A stretch of DNA of 64,000 bases from Rosistilla oblonga (lineage in GTDB: Bacteria > Planctomycetota > Planctomycetia > Pirellulales > Pirellulaceae): assembly GCF_007751715.1 (NCBI RefSeq), contig NZ_CP036292.1, positions 4,967,339 to 5,031,338 on the forward strand, given 5' to 3'. Position numbers and translations under genes: made by a program. The notes under the pieces are model-generated. The model saw nothing but the letters and a program-made list of their open reading frames with translations, ran no database searches and was not told the origin of the DNA. Below, one piece after another: positions 38,403-47,177 of this stretch. The first letter of the stretch is position 1; the number at the start of each line of letters is the position of its first letter.

Positions 38403-39053
38403 TTGGATAACGCAATTCATCTAATGGGCGAACACGCCACGACATGCGCCGACTTTTCGGTGCGAGCCCAGGTTCAAAGCACGCCGACCGACCCGACGGA
38501 TCCCTTGATGGGGCGGGTAAGCCTGACGGCAGAAGGGCCCAACGACGACGGCAACGTCTGCCTCCAAGCCAATGGGCGAGTGACTTCGCAAGTCGATGAG
38601 TGCCGGATCGATGTCCTTTCCGACGGGATCGTCGTCGATTCGGGGAACACCGGAAACATCGGGTTGCGGGCTGGTGCCGCCCCTTGCATGCAGCAGGTGG
38701 ACCTCGAAGGCAACGGCGGCAGCATCGTGCTTGAAAACGGTCAGATCGATGGCTCCCCCAAGATCGACATCGGCGAGGATTCGATCACGCTTTCGGTGGG
38801 GACCAACAAAATCACGATCAGCGCGACCGGGATCAAGGTCGAAGGACTCGAAATCACCATCGAAGGAACCACCTCCGCAGAGATGAAAGCGCCAAGCGTT
38901 TCGGTCGATGCCAGCGCCGACGCGACGATCAAGGGAGCTGCATCGACCGAGGTCAGTTCCTCGGGATCGATGGTGGTCAAAGGAACCGCGTCGACCGAAG
39001 TCAGCGCATCGGGAACGATGACACTCAAGGGTGCGATGGTGATGATCAATTAG
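38403..39053 (+). CDS. Beta-solenoid spike-like protein in the VgrG operon
   Basis: A 216-aa protein. AAAGGG lies six bases before TTG 38403, which supports that start; ATG 38424 is the alternative. The C-terminal half is a regular beta-strand repeat with alternating small and branched residues (ADATIKGAASTEVSSSGSMV, followed by a near copy), as in the triple-stranded beta-helix of phage gp5 or the needle end of VgrG. The N-terminal half has a Cys/Asp-rich segment. It lies 111 bases after vgrG and 53 bases before PAAR. A needle or needle extension encoded as a separate subunit is the best inference; no named family was recognised. Confidence 0.7.
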   Translation: MDNAIHLMGEHATTCADFSVRAQVQSTPTDPTDPLMGRVSLTAEGPNDDGNVCLQANGRVTSQVDECRIDVLSDGIVVDSGNTGNIGLRAGAAPCMQQVDLEGNGGSIVLENGQIDGSPKIDIGEDSITLSVGTNKITISATGIKVEGLEITIEGTTSAEMKAPSVSVDASADATIKGAASTEVSSSGSMVVKGTASTEVSASGTMTLKGAMVMIN

Positions 39054-39106
39054 GATCGCGCCACCGACACCTTGGATTCCAACCTTTAAAAAACGAAAGC
39101 TGAACG

Positions 39107-39397
39107 ATGCCCTGTGCCGCCCGCGTTGCCGATCTCCACACCTGCCCGATGGTTACCGGATTGGTGCCTCATGTCGGTGGACCGATCTCCGGCCCTGGAG
39201 CCCCAACCGTCCTGATCGGCAGCCTGCCCGCATCGGTCGTCGGCGATATGTGCGTCTGTGTCGGACCGCCCGATTCGATTGTGATGGGAAGCGCAACCGT
39301 GATGATCGGCGGCAAACCGGCGGCGCGGATGGGCGACCTGACCGCGCATGGCGGCACCATCACCTTGGGCTGCCCGACCGTCATGATCGGCGGTTGA
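39107..39397 (+). CDS. PAAR-domain spike-tip protein
   Basis: A 96-aa PAAR protein, the conical zinc-bearing tip that caps a VgrG trimer. The sequence has the PAAR pattern: initial MPCAARVADLHTCP, HVGGPISGPGAPTVLIGSLP, VGDMCVCVGPPDSIVMGSA, and terminal TLGCPTVMIGG with repeated VMIGG turns. It consists only of the PAAR fold, without an effector extension. Its position after vgrG and the solenoid gene fits assembly of one spike complex. Confidence 0.93.
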   Translation: MPCAARVADLHTCPMVTGLVPHVGGPISGPGAPTVLIGSLPASVVGDMCVCVGPPDSIVMGSATVMIGGKPAARMGDLTAHGGTITLGCPTVMIGG

Positions 39398-39455
39398 ATT
39401 CCGTTGCCACCGTCGCCACGCTCCGCGAACCGTGTTCTATCAAAAGCATAAAGTC

Positions 39456-39968
39456 ATGAATCTAAACCAGTTGGACGAATTCCTAGCCGCTCAAATCGAG
39501 GCACGCACGCCCAGCGAAGGGATCGATGCGATGTGCAAGCATGCACCGGCAAATCGCTTGGTCTGGTGGGGATGCCTGTCTGCTTGGTCGATCTGGCGGC
39601 CAACGCCTCCGCCGCATGAAGATGCAGCGCTGGCGATCGCAGCCCGTTGGGTCTTCCAACCGAGCGACGAGCTGCGCCGCGCCGCGGCGTTGCAAGCCAA
39701 AGCCGATACCGTCGGATTGTGCAAATGGCTGTTGCAAGCTGTCCAGTACAGCGGCGGCCAACTGAAGATCGACGACGCCGGAATCGACCTCCCGACGCCC
39801 GACGTATCGGGCGCCTACACCAAAGGTTTCATGCACCATCTGCTGGCGACCAGCCCACCAGTCGAACGAGCCACCGCATCTCAGAACTTCTTGCAACTGG
39901 CGCGTCAGGCGATCACTCGACCGATGCCGACCGCAGAGCCTACGCAACCAACACCGCAACTTGTTTAA
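39456..39968 (+). CDS. DUF6931 family protein, spike-operon accessory
   Basis: A 170-aa protein; ATG 39456 is preferred to the start eight codons upstream. The pattern RLVWWGCLSAW, then ALAIAARWVFQPSDELRRAA and WLLQAVQYSGGQL, matches my recollection of DUF6931, a helical family often found beside type VI-like VgrG and PAAR genes. The C-terminus is Pro/Thr-rich. It starts 58 bases after the PAAR gene and 12 bases before the next gene. An adaptor or chaperone role for loading cargo on the spike is inference. Confidence 0.7.
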   Translation: MNLNQLDEFLAAQIEARTPSEGIDAMCKHAPANRLVWWGCLSAWSIWRPTPPPHEDAALAIAARWVFQPSDELRRAAALQAKADTVGLCKWLLQAVQYSGGQLKIDDAGIDLPTPDVSGAYTKGFMHHLLATSPPVERATASQNFLQLARQAITRPMPTAEPTQPTPQLV

Positions 39969-39980
39969 CGGGACCCGACG

Positions 39981-40421
39981 ATGAAAACACCAGAAAATGT
40001 CGAAGCCCTGTGGGACGACCTGGATAATATGCAGAGCCAAATGCGTATCGGGATCACTGCCTTGCCACCGTCGAAGGCGAAGGACTTGATGAACCGGTTG
40101 ATGGAAGTCGCCCAGCCGCTGGTTGGAAAAATGCGAACCAAGTATCCCGAAGCGATCGATGCGTTTGAGAAGCAGCACGCGGAACTCGAGGAGAAACTCG
40201 ATCGCGCCCGCCAGAACATCGCCAAGGCGAAAGAGAACCTAGCGAACGTGCCGCCGGTCGAAGAGATTCGCAAGAATTTGGTTCCGCTTGCCGCCACGCT
40301 GCCGAGCGGACTGTCGCTGCAATTCGCCGATGAAATGCGCGACCGCTACGTTCCGCCAGCCCCCGATCCAACACTCGACGACGGCCCCGGCGCGGCTTGG
40401 CAAGATTGGTCGATCTCCTAA
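39981..40421 (+). CDS. Small coiled-coil protein of the spike operon
   Basis: A 146-aa protein of no family I recognise. Residues about 50-95 are strongly helical and charged (FEKQHAELEEKLDRARQNIA), predicting a coiled coil. The C-terminus is Pro/Asp-rich with a GPGAAWQDWSIS ending. It begins 12 bases after the DUF6931 gene and ends two bases before the ATG of the C39-like peptidase gene, so it is clearly in the operon. By position it may be an adaptor, chaperone or immunity protein for the downstream peptidase. Confidence 0.65.
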   Translation: MKTPENVEALWDDLDNMQSQMRIGITALPPSKAKDLMNRLMEVAQPLVGKMRTKYPEAIDAFEKQHAELEEKLDRARQNIAKAKENLANVPPVEEIRKNLVPLAATLPSGLSLQFADEMRDRYVPPAPDPTLDDGPGAAWQDWSIS

Positions 40422-40423
40422 CC

Positions 40424-41083
40424 ATGGCGCCCACAACTCCATCGGCCCCGACAACTGCCGCCAAAAACAACGCGCTGCCGCGCACTTGCGGACCGATTTC
40501 GCTAGTCGCTGCGCTCCGCCGGTTTGGCATCGAGCAATCGGTCGATGCGATCTGGCCCGCCGTCACGCGAAAGGATCCATTTGGCACCCGCGCCGCCCGG
40601 TCCTACCTGTTGGCCGCCTTGGCCCGCACATGTCAGTTGGATGCAGCCGTTTTGCAGTGCCAGCCCGAACGAGCGTGGCAGGCGATTCGAACTTGCCACG
40701 ACGCCGACCTCACGGTCGTCCTGAACCATCGCGCCTACCGCGCCCCCGACGAAGGACATTTCACATTATTGGCCGCGATCGACGATGCAACGATCACAGT
40801 CGACGATCCCTTCCTAGGGAAAAACAAACAGATCGACCGACAAAGCTTCTTGAAACTCTGGCAGCCCAATCGCGAGACGTCGGGACATATTCTGATCGCC
40901 ATCGATACCCCCAAGACAGACCGAACCGAAGCAACTCCACAATCCATCACAACATGTCCACGCTGCGCTGCGCCGATCACACTGGCACCGAATCGTTTGT
41001 TTGAACCAACCGACTGGAATCCCAACGGACTCTGGCGGCGGTTCTTTTGCCTCGGCTGTGACGCGTCGTTTTCCTCGCGTTAG
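40424..41083 (+). CDS. C39-like cysteine peptidase with C-terminal zinc ribbon
   Basis: A 219-aa protein starting at ATG 40424, directly after the previous stop. The first 150 residues look like a papain-fold peptidase C39-like domain: Cys22 in LPRTCGPISLVAAL, His112 in GHFTLLAAIDD and Asp128 in VDDPFLGK, the usual Cys/His/Asp order. The end carries a zinc ribbon: CPRC at about 178-181 and CLGC near residue 210. There is no signal peptide. As the last gene of a VgrG/PAAR operon it is a candidate toxic effector or a processing peptidase. Catalysis is inferred from motifs. Confidence 0.75.
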   Translation: MAPTTPSAPTTAAKNNALPRTCGPISLVAALRRFGIEQSVDAIWPAVTRKDPFGTRAARSYLLAALARTCQLDAAVLQCQPERAWQAIRTCHDADLTVVLNHRAYRAPDEGHFTLLAAIDDATITVDDPFLGKNKQIDRQSFLKLWQPNRETSGHILIAIDTPKTDRTEATPQSITTCPRCAAPITLAPNRLFEPTDWNPNGLWRRFFCLGCDASFSSR

Positions 41084-41130
41084 GCGACCGCCGTTGCAAT
41101 GCGGAAGAGAGGTCTCTCCGTCAGACGCGC

Positions 41131-41934
41131 CTACGACGCCCGCGCCAAGGGTTTCAAACGTTCCAACGGAACGTAGAACCGTTTGTAGCGTTGCCCGTCG
41201 TCGAACATCTGCCCTTTGCCATCGGGGACCAAGACGGTCGCGCGTCGCGTGATTCGATTCACTTTACCTCGCAACACTTTTCCTTCGTGTTGGAATTCGA
41301 CGGGGCTGCCGACACTGACCTGAAAGCGTTTGGCGGCGCGTTCGTCTTGGGTGATCAATTGGTGTTGGTAATCGGTGTGGCCAAAAAACCGACGGGTGAT
41401 CCCGTGGAATTGCCGCTTGGCACAATTGCTGTCGTTGAAGCAGAGCATCTCGACGAGATGGACCAGTTCGTGTTCGCAGACACGTTGAGCGGCTTGCAGA
41501 CGGTTATTGCAAACACATCCGCTGACGATCACTTGGCGATCGAGATCGTGAAACGTTTGGAACAACAGCGTCGTCGAAAGGATCACCTCAAACGTACGCT
41601 TCCTACCGCCGGGAACCTGCGGATCGCGGACTCTCGAATCGTAGGTGGTGACTGTTTTGCCAGCCGCCCGCGTCATCCGACTGGAGAGATTAAAATCGAT
41701 CCCCTCGCGACGAGCCAACCACAACAAACGACCTTCAAAGAAGTGGTCGTCGTAGAGCATGCACATCCGTCGCAGATCGGCAGCTGCCATCCGCGTGAAG
41801 TTCACACCATCGAGCGTCGACGACAAAGCGAGCGTCGTCCGCAAGATTTCTTGTTGCTTGGTTGCGATTTGTTGGGACGTCCAGCGTCGCTCTAACGCAT
41901 ACCGCCCCAATCGTTTGAAGTCCGTCTCTTTCAT
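41131..41934 (-). CDS. SprT-like zinc metallopeptidase
   Basis: A 267-aa protein; ATG 41934 is preferred over the TTG nine codons upstream. The SprT-like domain (about residues 55-185) carries the zinc site CEHELVHLVEML with HExxH, preceded by MCMLYDDHFFEGRLLW and followed by RQFHGITRRFFGHTD. The C-terminal 70 residues form a small beta domain (VGSPVEFQHEGKVLRGKVNR), perhaps an SH3-like or KOW-type module. SprT/Spartan relatives cleave DNA-protein crosslinks. It is convergent with the C39 gene, 47 bases apart, so not part of that operon. Confidence 0.82.
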   Translation of the reverse strand: MKETDFKRLGRYALERRWTSQQIATKQQEILRTTLALSSTLDGVNFTRMAAADLRRMCMLYDDHFFEGRLLWLARREGIDFNLSSRMTRAAGKTVTTYDSRVRDPQVPGGRKRTFEVILSTTLLFQTFHDLDRQVIVSGCVCNNRLQAAQRVCEHELVHLVEMLCFNDSNCAKRQFHGITRRFFGHTDYQHQLITQDERAAKRFQVSVGSPVEFQHEGKVLRGKVNRITRRATVLVPDGKGQMFDDGQRYKRFYVPLERLKPLARAS

Positions 41935-42031
41935 GGACGATATTGTGACGACTTCGGGCAACCGCTGCCAGAGCGGAAAGAGCTGGCAGCGGGTTTGCTA
42001 GCAATGGAATCGCCGCTCACGCGGCGCTCCC

Positions 42032-43015
42032 TTACGGACGCGAAGCGACTCGCGTTTCGTTAGCAAAATACAACATCGGATCGTCGACGATCACACCGGT
42101 GCTCCACGTGCGGCCATCGTCGCGGCTCATCGTGTTGAAGAAAAAGCTCCGCAGCCGTTCGGTCTTGTAGCTGTAGGGGAACTGCGACGTGACGTAATCG
42201 TCTTGAGTCAGATCGTCGACACCTTCGGAAATGTAGTAGTGAACCATTCCGTCGGTCGTGCACGACATCCCCAAAGTCCACCACCCCGTGGTCGTGATCG
42301 CCGGTCCTTGGAAGTCTCGTCCGCGGGAGTCACAACGGATCCGCCAATAGGCGTAGTCGTAGTCCTGTTTTGTATTCTCTTTGCACTTCAGTTCGACAAA
42401 CATCCCAGGCCAGTAGACCTCGTTCTCGGGGCCTTTGCTCTTGAACATCAAGAATCCTTCGGACTCTTTGACCGCTGTCGTTTCGAGAGCCAGGCGGAAG
42501 CCAAAATGGGGGCCGGTTCGGCGCTCCCAGTCTTTGACTTTTGGCAACCAGACTCGCGTCACCACGTTGGGCTGACTCTCGACCTGAACACGTCCGTTCA
42601 AGCGGTATTGGACGTTGCAGATGAAATCGTCCTGATTGTGCGGTTCGCTGCTGCCACGTCCGGGAACTCCCGTGTACATCGACTTCAACAGCAGAGAGCC
42701 TCCGCTTCCGGACAATCCGCCCGGGGGAGTCGGAACGCGGCGGACGATATCGGGATGGCCGCGTTTAATCCCTTCGTACCAGCGTCCATTGACCGACTTT
42801 CCCGTCGGCCCGCGTTGGTTCTCGTCGATGTCCTCGGTGCTCTTGGGATTCCGAGGAACGTATCGCCAATTGGGATCCTCGAAGTCGTCACCGACTGCCG
42901 TGATCAGCTTTCCGGTGCCGGGAACGATCGGTCGTGGCCGCTGAGCGGTGGCTGTGGTTACAACCAAAATGCCAGCAAACGCCATGACGTGGGCAAGCCG
43001 GATGCGCACGTTCAT
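42032..43015 (-). CDS. Secreted planctomycete protein of unknown function
   Basis: A 327-aa exported protein. The open frame continues far upstream, but ATG 43015 is the start: GGAAGGAAAATAAT precedes it and a signal peptide follows (MAFAGILVVTTATA). The mature part begins GDDFEDPNWRYVPRNPKSTED and has many aromatic residues, including WRIRCDSRGRDFQGP, suggesting a jelly-roll, laminin-G-like or carbohydrate-binding beta-sandwich. No catalytic motif was recognised. It is divergent from the ketosynthase pair. Confidence 0.7.
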   Translation of the reverse strand: MNVRIRLAHVMAFAGILVVTTATAQRPRPIVPGTGKLITAVGDDFEDPNWRYVPRNPKSTEDIDENQRGPTGKSVNGRWYEGIKRGHPDIVRRVPTPPGGLSGSGGSLLLKSMYTGVPGRGSSEPHNQDDFICNVQYRLNGRVQVESQPNVVTRVWLPKVKDWERRTGPHFGFRLALETTAVKESEGFLMFKSKGPENEVYWPGMFVELKCKENTKQDYDYAYWRIRCDSRGRDFQGPAITTTGWWTLGMSCTTDGMVHYYISEGVDDLTQDDYVTSQFPYSYKTERLRSFFFNTMSRDDGRTWSTGVIVDDPMLYFANETRVASRP

Positions 43016-43291
43016 ATTATTTTCCTTCCTATTACCTGCGAAGAACCCCTGGGACATACGTTCGCAACTTGCGTGCGAACCGCCACATTCGGATTTATCG
43101 GCATATCTTTCCAGCGACTTTGCCCTATCGCCGCCAGCTGGATTCTTTTTGCCGATGGTCAACGCCCAACCTGCATCGCAACACTTTGCTAGCCAAGGCT
43201 GATCTGGACAGCAATATGTTGCGGCGACTATCCTTGCTGAGCCGTTTTGGCCATTTCGTGGATTCCCAACGATCCCAGGGCAGGGAGCCCC

Positions 43292-44446
43292 ATGCACCAT
43301 CTTTCCTCCAAACACGACAGTGTGGTGATCACAGGCGTTGGCGTCTTGAGCCCGCTGGGCTCGGGGTTCGACTCGCTGCGGTCGGCTCTCGCCGATCCTC
43401 CCGCCTCGCCTCCATCTGCCCCTACGACCGGCTTGCTCGCCAGCTATTCCGGTTCGATCGACGATTTCGGCAAGCTGCCGCTCGACCGCAAACGCAGCCT
43501 TCGCAAATCGATGAAGCTGATGAATCGGGAAACCCAACTTGGCGTCGCCGCCGCCTTTCAAGCGATCCAGGATTCCGATCTCGATGCCGCGGCGTACGCT
43601 CCCGATCGCGTAGGCGTTTGTTTTGGGGCGGGCAATGTCGAAGTACGCCCCGAGGATTTTGTTGCCGGCGTGCAAGCCTGTGGCGAATCGTCCGCTGAAA
43701 TGATCGAAGCCGCTTGGGGTTCGCTAGGCATCCCGCACGTCGATCCGCTGTGGGTGCTGCGAGTTTTGCCGAACATGCCAGCTTGCCATATCGCGATCAG
43801 TTACGATTACCGCGGCCCCAACAACACGATCACCCAAGCAGAAGCCTCAGCCAATCTCGCCATCCAGGAAGCCAAGTACCATCTGTTGGACGGCGAAGCC
43901 GATGCGATGATCGTCGGCAGCACGGGAACCACGATCCGCATCGACGGTACCGGTGAAACCGACGGTTCGGCAAGCGACCACGGTTCCGAAGGGGCTGCAG
44001 CGTTTGTGATCGAACGACTCGAAAGAGCTCAACAACGTGGAGCGACGATCTATGGTGAGGTGTTAGGGATCGGCAGCAGTTGTGTGATCGACGCGACGAT
44101 GGTCCCCAAGCCAGACGAGGCGGCTAACAACGCGATTCGCGCGTCGTTGGCCCAGTCGCATCTGGCGGGCGATGACAACGTTCAATTCACAGTCATCAAC
44201 GACCAATGTGATGCCCCCGCAATCAAGCGCCTGCTCAAATCGCAGCCGACCGATTTGCTGAACCTCTCCGATTGGATCGGCCATGTCGACGCCGGCAGCG
44301 GCGCGATCGGCCTCGCCGTTGCGCTGCAGCGATTGGCTGCCGCGGACACCTCCGCCACGCGGTCGGCGATCAACATTGGCATTACTCACAATGGTCTGGC
44401 AAGCTGCTTGACCGTCCGCAATCTTCAACCGTCGCGAGCCGCATGA
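43292..44446 (+). CDS. Non-catalytic ketosynthase-like subunit (chain-length-factor-like)
   Basis: A 384-aa ketoacyl-synthase-fold protein; GGGAG precedes ATG 43292. The thiolase fold is evident from VVITGVGVLSPLGSG and the GPNNTITQAEAS segment, but the active-site Cys is Glu184 (QAEAS in place of TACAS). The first catalytic His region reads VINDQCDAP instead of HGTGT and the second GHVDAGSGAIG. All three catalytic residues are therefore lost. Its TGA overlaps the next gene's ATG (ATGA), giving a KS-alpha/KS-beta-like pair. A structural or chain-length role in a heterodimer is inferred. Confidence 0.8.
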   Translation: MHHLSSKHDSVVITGVGVLSPLGSGFDSLRSALADPPASPPSAPTTGLLASYSGSIDDFGKLPLDRKRSLRKSMKLMNRETQLGVAAAFQAIQDSDLDAAAYAPDRVGVCFGAGNVEVRPEDFVAGVQACGESSAEMIEAAWGSLGIPHVDPLWVLRVLPNMPACHIAISYDYRGPNNTITQAEASANLAIQEAKYHLLDGEADAMIVGSTGTTIRIDGTGETDGSASDHGSEGAAAFVIERLERAQQRGATIYGEVLGIGSSCVIDATMVPKPDEAANNAIRASLAQSHLAGDDNVQFTVINDQCDAPAIKRLLKSQPTDLLNLSDWIGHVDAGSGAIGLAVALQRLAAADTSATRSAINIGITHNGLASCLTVRNLQPSRAA

Positions 44447-45759
44447 TGTACCGACGTGTAGTGATCACAGGACTGGGCGTCGTCACGCCGTTGGGCCATC
44501 AACTGGACAACTTCTGGCAAAACCTGACATCGGGCCGCTCGGGCGTCGGCCCGATTTCGACGTTTGATGCTTCCAACTTCCCCGTTCGCATCGCGGCGGA
44601 AGTTCCGTCGTCGTGGTCGTTGGAAAGTGTTGGCGAAAACCCGCGACAATGGGCTGGCGCCCCGCGTCAATCGAGCTTTGCGTTGGCGGCGGGCATTTCC
44701 GCAGTACGCGATTCGGGGATCGAACTCGACCGTTTCGATCCGCTACTGTCGGGAGTCTATCTCGGCTGCGGCGAGCCGTTTACGCCGTTCGCTCCACTTG
44801 TCGGTTCGATCTCGAAAGCGATGGCCGACCAAAAGTTCAACTCCGCTGCATTCACCGACACTGCACTGCGCCTGTTCGATCCCAAATCGCAGCGTCAATT
44901 CGATCCCAAGATGCCGGCGATCTCGCTCGCCGCACGATTCAATCTGCAAGGTCCCAGCGTTAACTGCATCGCGGCATGTGTCTCGTCATCGCAGGCGATC
45001 GGCCAAGCGGTTCGCATGATCCGCCGAGGCGAGGTCAACACGATGTTGTGCGGCGGAGCTCACAGCTGCGTCAACGAATTGGGCGTAACGGGGTTCAGCC
45101 GACTCTCCGCACTCAGCCAACAAAACGACTCTCCGACGCAAGCTTCTCGCCCCTTTGATCGCAACCGCGATGGGTTTGTGATCGGTGAAGGAGGCGCCGT
45201 GTTTGTCGCCGAAGAATACGAACAAGCTCGCCGCCGCGGAGCTAACATCTACGCCGAGGTCACCGGGTACGGATCGGCTCAAGATGCATTTCGTGTTACC
45301 GACACACATCCCCAAGGGCGTGGCAGCGTCCAAGCGATCAGCCGAGCGTTAAAAGATGCCGGCATCGACGGCGGGGACCTCAGCTATATCAACGCTCACG
45401 GTACCGGAACAGTTTTGAACGACAAGGTCGAAACTCATTCGATCAAGACCGCACTGGGGTCGGCTGCCTATGACGTACCGGTCTCCAGCAGCAAGAGCAT
45501 GCTGGGCCATGCGACGACCGCGTGCGGGGCGATCGAATTAGCTGTCGCGCTGCTGGCGATGCAGTCCAACACGTTGCCGCCGACGATCAATTTCGACGAT
45601 CCCGATCCAGCGTGCGATCTCGACTACGTCCCCAACGTGGCTCGCGACGTCCAATGTCAACATATCCTCAGCAACAACATCGGTTTTGGCGGCCAAAACG
45701 CCGCGTTGATCGTATCGCGGGTGAGCGAACCGCGAACGTGTTGCCAACACGCCGCCTGA
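44443..45759 (+). CDS. fabF: Beta-ketoacyl-ACP synthase II-type enzyme
   Basis: A 438-aa FabF-type ketosynthase with the full catalytic triad: Cys179 in IAACVSSSQAIG, His319 in NAHGTGT and His356 in SMLGHATTACGA. It catalyses decarboxylative condensation of malonyl-ACP with acyl-ACP. It begins within the stop codon of the pseudo-ketosynthase gene (ATGA), so the two are translationally coupled and likely form a heterodimer. No acyl carrier protein, ketoreductase or dehydratase gene is adjacent, so the pathway (ordinary fatty acids or a specialised polyketide/polyene) is open. Confidence 0.88.
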   Translation: MMYRRVVITGLGVVTPLGHQLDNFWQNLTSGRSGVGPISTFDASNFPVRIAAEVPSSWSLESVGENPRQWAGAPRQSSFALAAGISAVRDSGIELDRFDPLLSGVYLGCGEPFTPFAPLVGSISKAMADQKFNSAAFTDTALRLFDPKSQRQFDPKMPAISLAARFNLQGPSVNCIAACVSSSQAIGQAVRMIRRGEVNTMLCGGAHSCVNELGVTGFSRLSALSQQNDSPTQASRPFDRNRDGFVIGEGGAVFVAEEYEQARRRGANIYAEVTGYGSAQDAFRVTDTHPQGRGSVQAISRALKDAGIDGGDLSYINAHGTGTVLNDKVETHSIKTALGSAAYDVPVSSSKSMLGHATTACGAIELAVALLAMQSNTLPPTINFDDPDPACDLDYVPNVARDVQCQHILSNNIGFGGQNAALIVSRVSEPRTCCQHAA

Positions 45760-45786
45760 AGGGATTGATGGCGGCAAACGGTGCGT

Positions 45787-46707
45787 TTATCCGACAGGTT
45801 CTACGCTCTGCCACGCTTCCCAAGCCTGTTCCAAGCGATTGGTGAACTTCTTCGACGAAGTGGCGTACAGTCGCTTGCCCAGTTTGCGAGCCTGTTTCTG
45901 CAACTTCGCACGACGACGATCGATCGACTGCATCAGCTTTCCAAACGCCTTCGCACCGCGCAGCTTTTCAAAATCGGGATGCTGCGTAAGCAATTGGTGC
46001 AACACGACCAAGTCGTGGTCGTCCCCCAACAAATCGGTCAAGCGTTTTAATTGTTTGGCCCGGATGCTCAACTTCGATTTGCTGAGATCGCGAAGCATCA
46101 GGACTTGATACCACTGATACTTGGCATGCTTCCGCCAATCGTGCAGATGCTCGTCGGTCGGCTCTCTGCGAGCCGCCTGCATCGCTCTCGCGCCACGTCG
46201 ATAAGTCTTGGCGAATCCCGGTCCGATGGCTGCGAAACCCTCGTCCGCACAAGTCCATTGAGGTACTCGGTCGAGAGCAGCTTGCATTTCTTGAATCGCT
46301 TCGGTGAAGAACGGCTGCCAATCCAACGGCCCCGTGCTGGCGACTTCACTCCGTTTCGCTAACACCTTGTTTACGCGGTCCATGAACTTCCGCGGCAGCG
46401 AATGAGCGGAGTGCTGGCGGAGGAGATCGAACGCCTCGAGCGTCGCATCGGCATCGCGCAGGCCCGACAGTTTGCGCGACGCATCGCGAAACCAAACGTT
46501 CTCCAGATCGTAGGCGTCCCCGATCGCGGGCCTGACCATCCGCAGCATCCCGCGAATCATCTTGCACCGTTTGCGTACATCGTGAACGACTTCGGTTCGG
46601 TCGAGCCGCGGATCGGACAAGTCGTCGATCGATCGCTGAATATAAGTCTTGGCGATTCGCTGAATCCCCTCCTCCACCGACTCGTCGACACGCAACCGAA
46701 TCTTCAT
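45787..46707 (-). CDS. CHAD domain protein
   Basis: A 306-aa all-helical CHAD protein. The domain is rich in conserved His/Arg/Lys, for example VVHDVRKRCKMIRGMLRMVR near residue 45, FRDASRKLSGLRDADATLE, and LHDWRKHAKYQWYQ. CHAD domains bind polyphosphate through such basic surfaces and often accompany CYTH triphosphate tunnel enzymes; no CYTH gene is nearby. It is convergent with fabF (27-base gap). Role in polyphosphate granules is from family knowledge. Confidence 0.88.
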   Translation of the reverse strand: MKIRLRVDESVEEGIQRIAKTYIQRSIDDLSDPRLDRTEVVHDVRKRCKMIRGMLRMVRPAIGDAYDLENVWFRDASRKLSGLRDADATLEAFDLLRQHSAHSLPRKFMDRVNKVLAKRSEVASTGPLDWQPFFTEAIQEMQAALDRVPQWTCADEGFAAIGPGFAKTYRRGARAMQAARREPTDEHLHDWRKHAKYQWYQVLMLRDLSKSKLSIRAKQLKRLTDLLGDDHDLVVLHQLLTQHPDFEKLRGAKAFGKLMQSIDRRRAKLQKQARKLGKRLYATSSKKFTNRLEQAWEAWQSVEPVG

Positions 46708-47177
46708 GTTCCAAATCCTTGAGCGCGAACAGCGTTACGAGAAACTCTCGCAACCCTCTTGATTTCATAATACCAACGGTGAGCCACAAGTGCCGTCGGT
46801 CCAGCGACAAGCAAAGCTAGCTCATCTGTGGCCAGTAGCAATCAATGTGCCAACCGAAGCTAGCGTGAATCGGCGACGCAACGGATGCGAAACGTAATCC
46901 TGGCTCGCCGCTAGCGTCTGAAATGTGCTTGCAAATTCACTTTCGTGCAAATTTTGACAAGACATCGGCAAACTACCCACACCCCCAGTTTACACAGGCC
47001 GAATATCTGTACAATTGTCCCCGTCTTCGGGGTTGTCCGCTTGTTACGCGACACCCTGAGTGCGGGGCAACGTCAACCAACAGTTACGGAAATACTCTTG
47101 CCTGTGAATGGATTCGCCACCGCAGCACACTGGAACTCGTACCATTTCACCTCGGGATTTAAGAGGCATCTGTAGTC
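46708..47177. other. Gene-free stretch before the zinc-ribbon ORF
   Basis: About 470 bases with no convincing gene. Partial inverted sequences GCTAGCGTGAATCGGCGA and TCGCCGCTAGCG occur between about 46858 and 46917 and look REP-like. TTTACA (46989-46994) and TACAAT (47010-47015) could be promoter hexamers, but their 15-base spacing is short. Confidence 0.4.
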
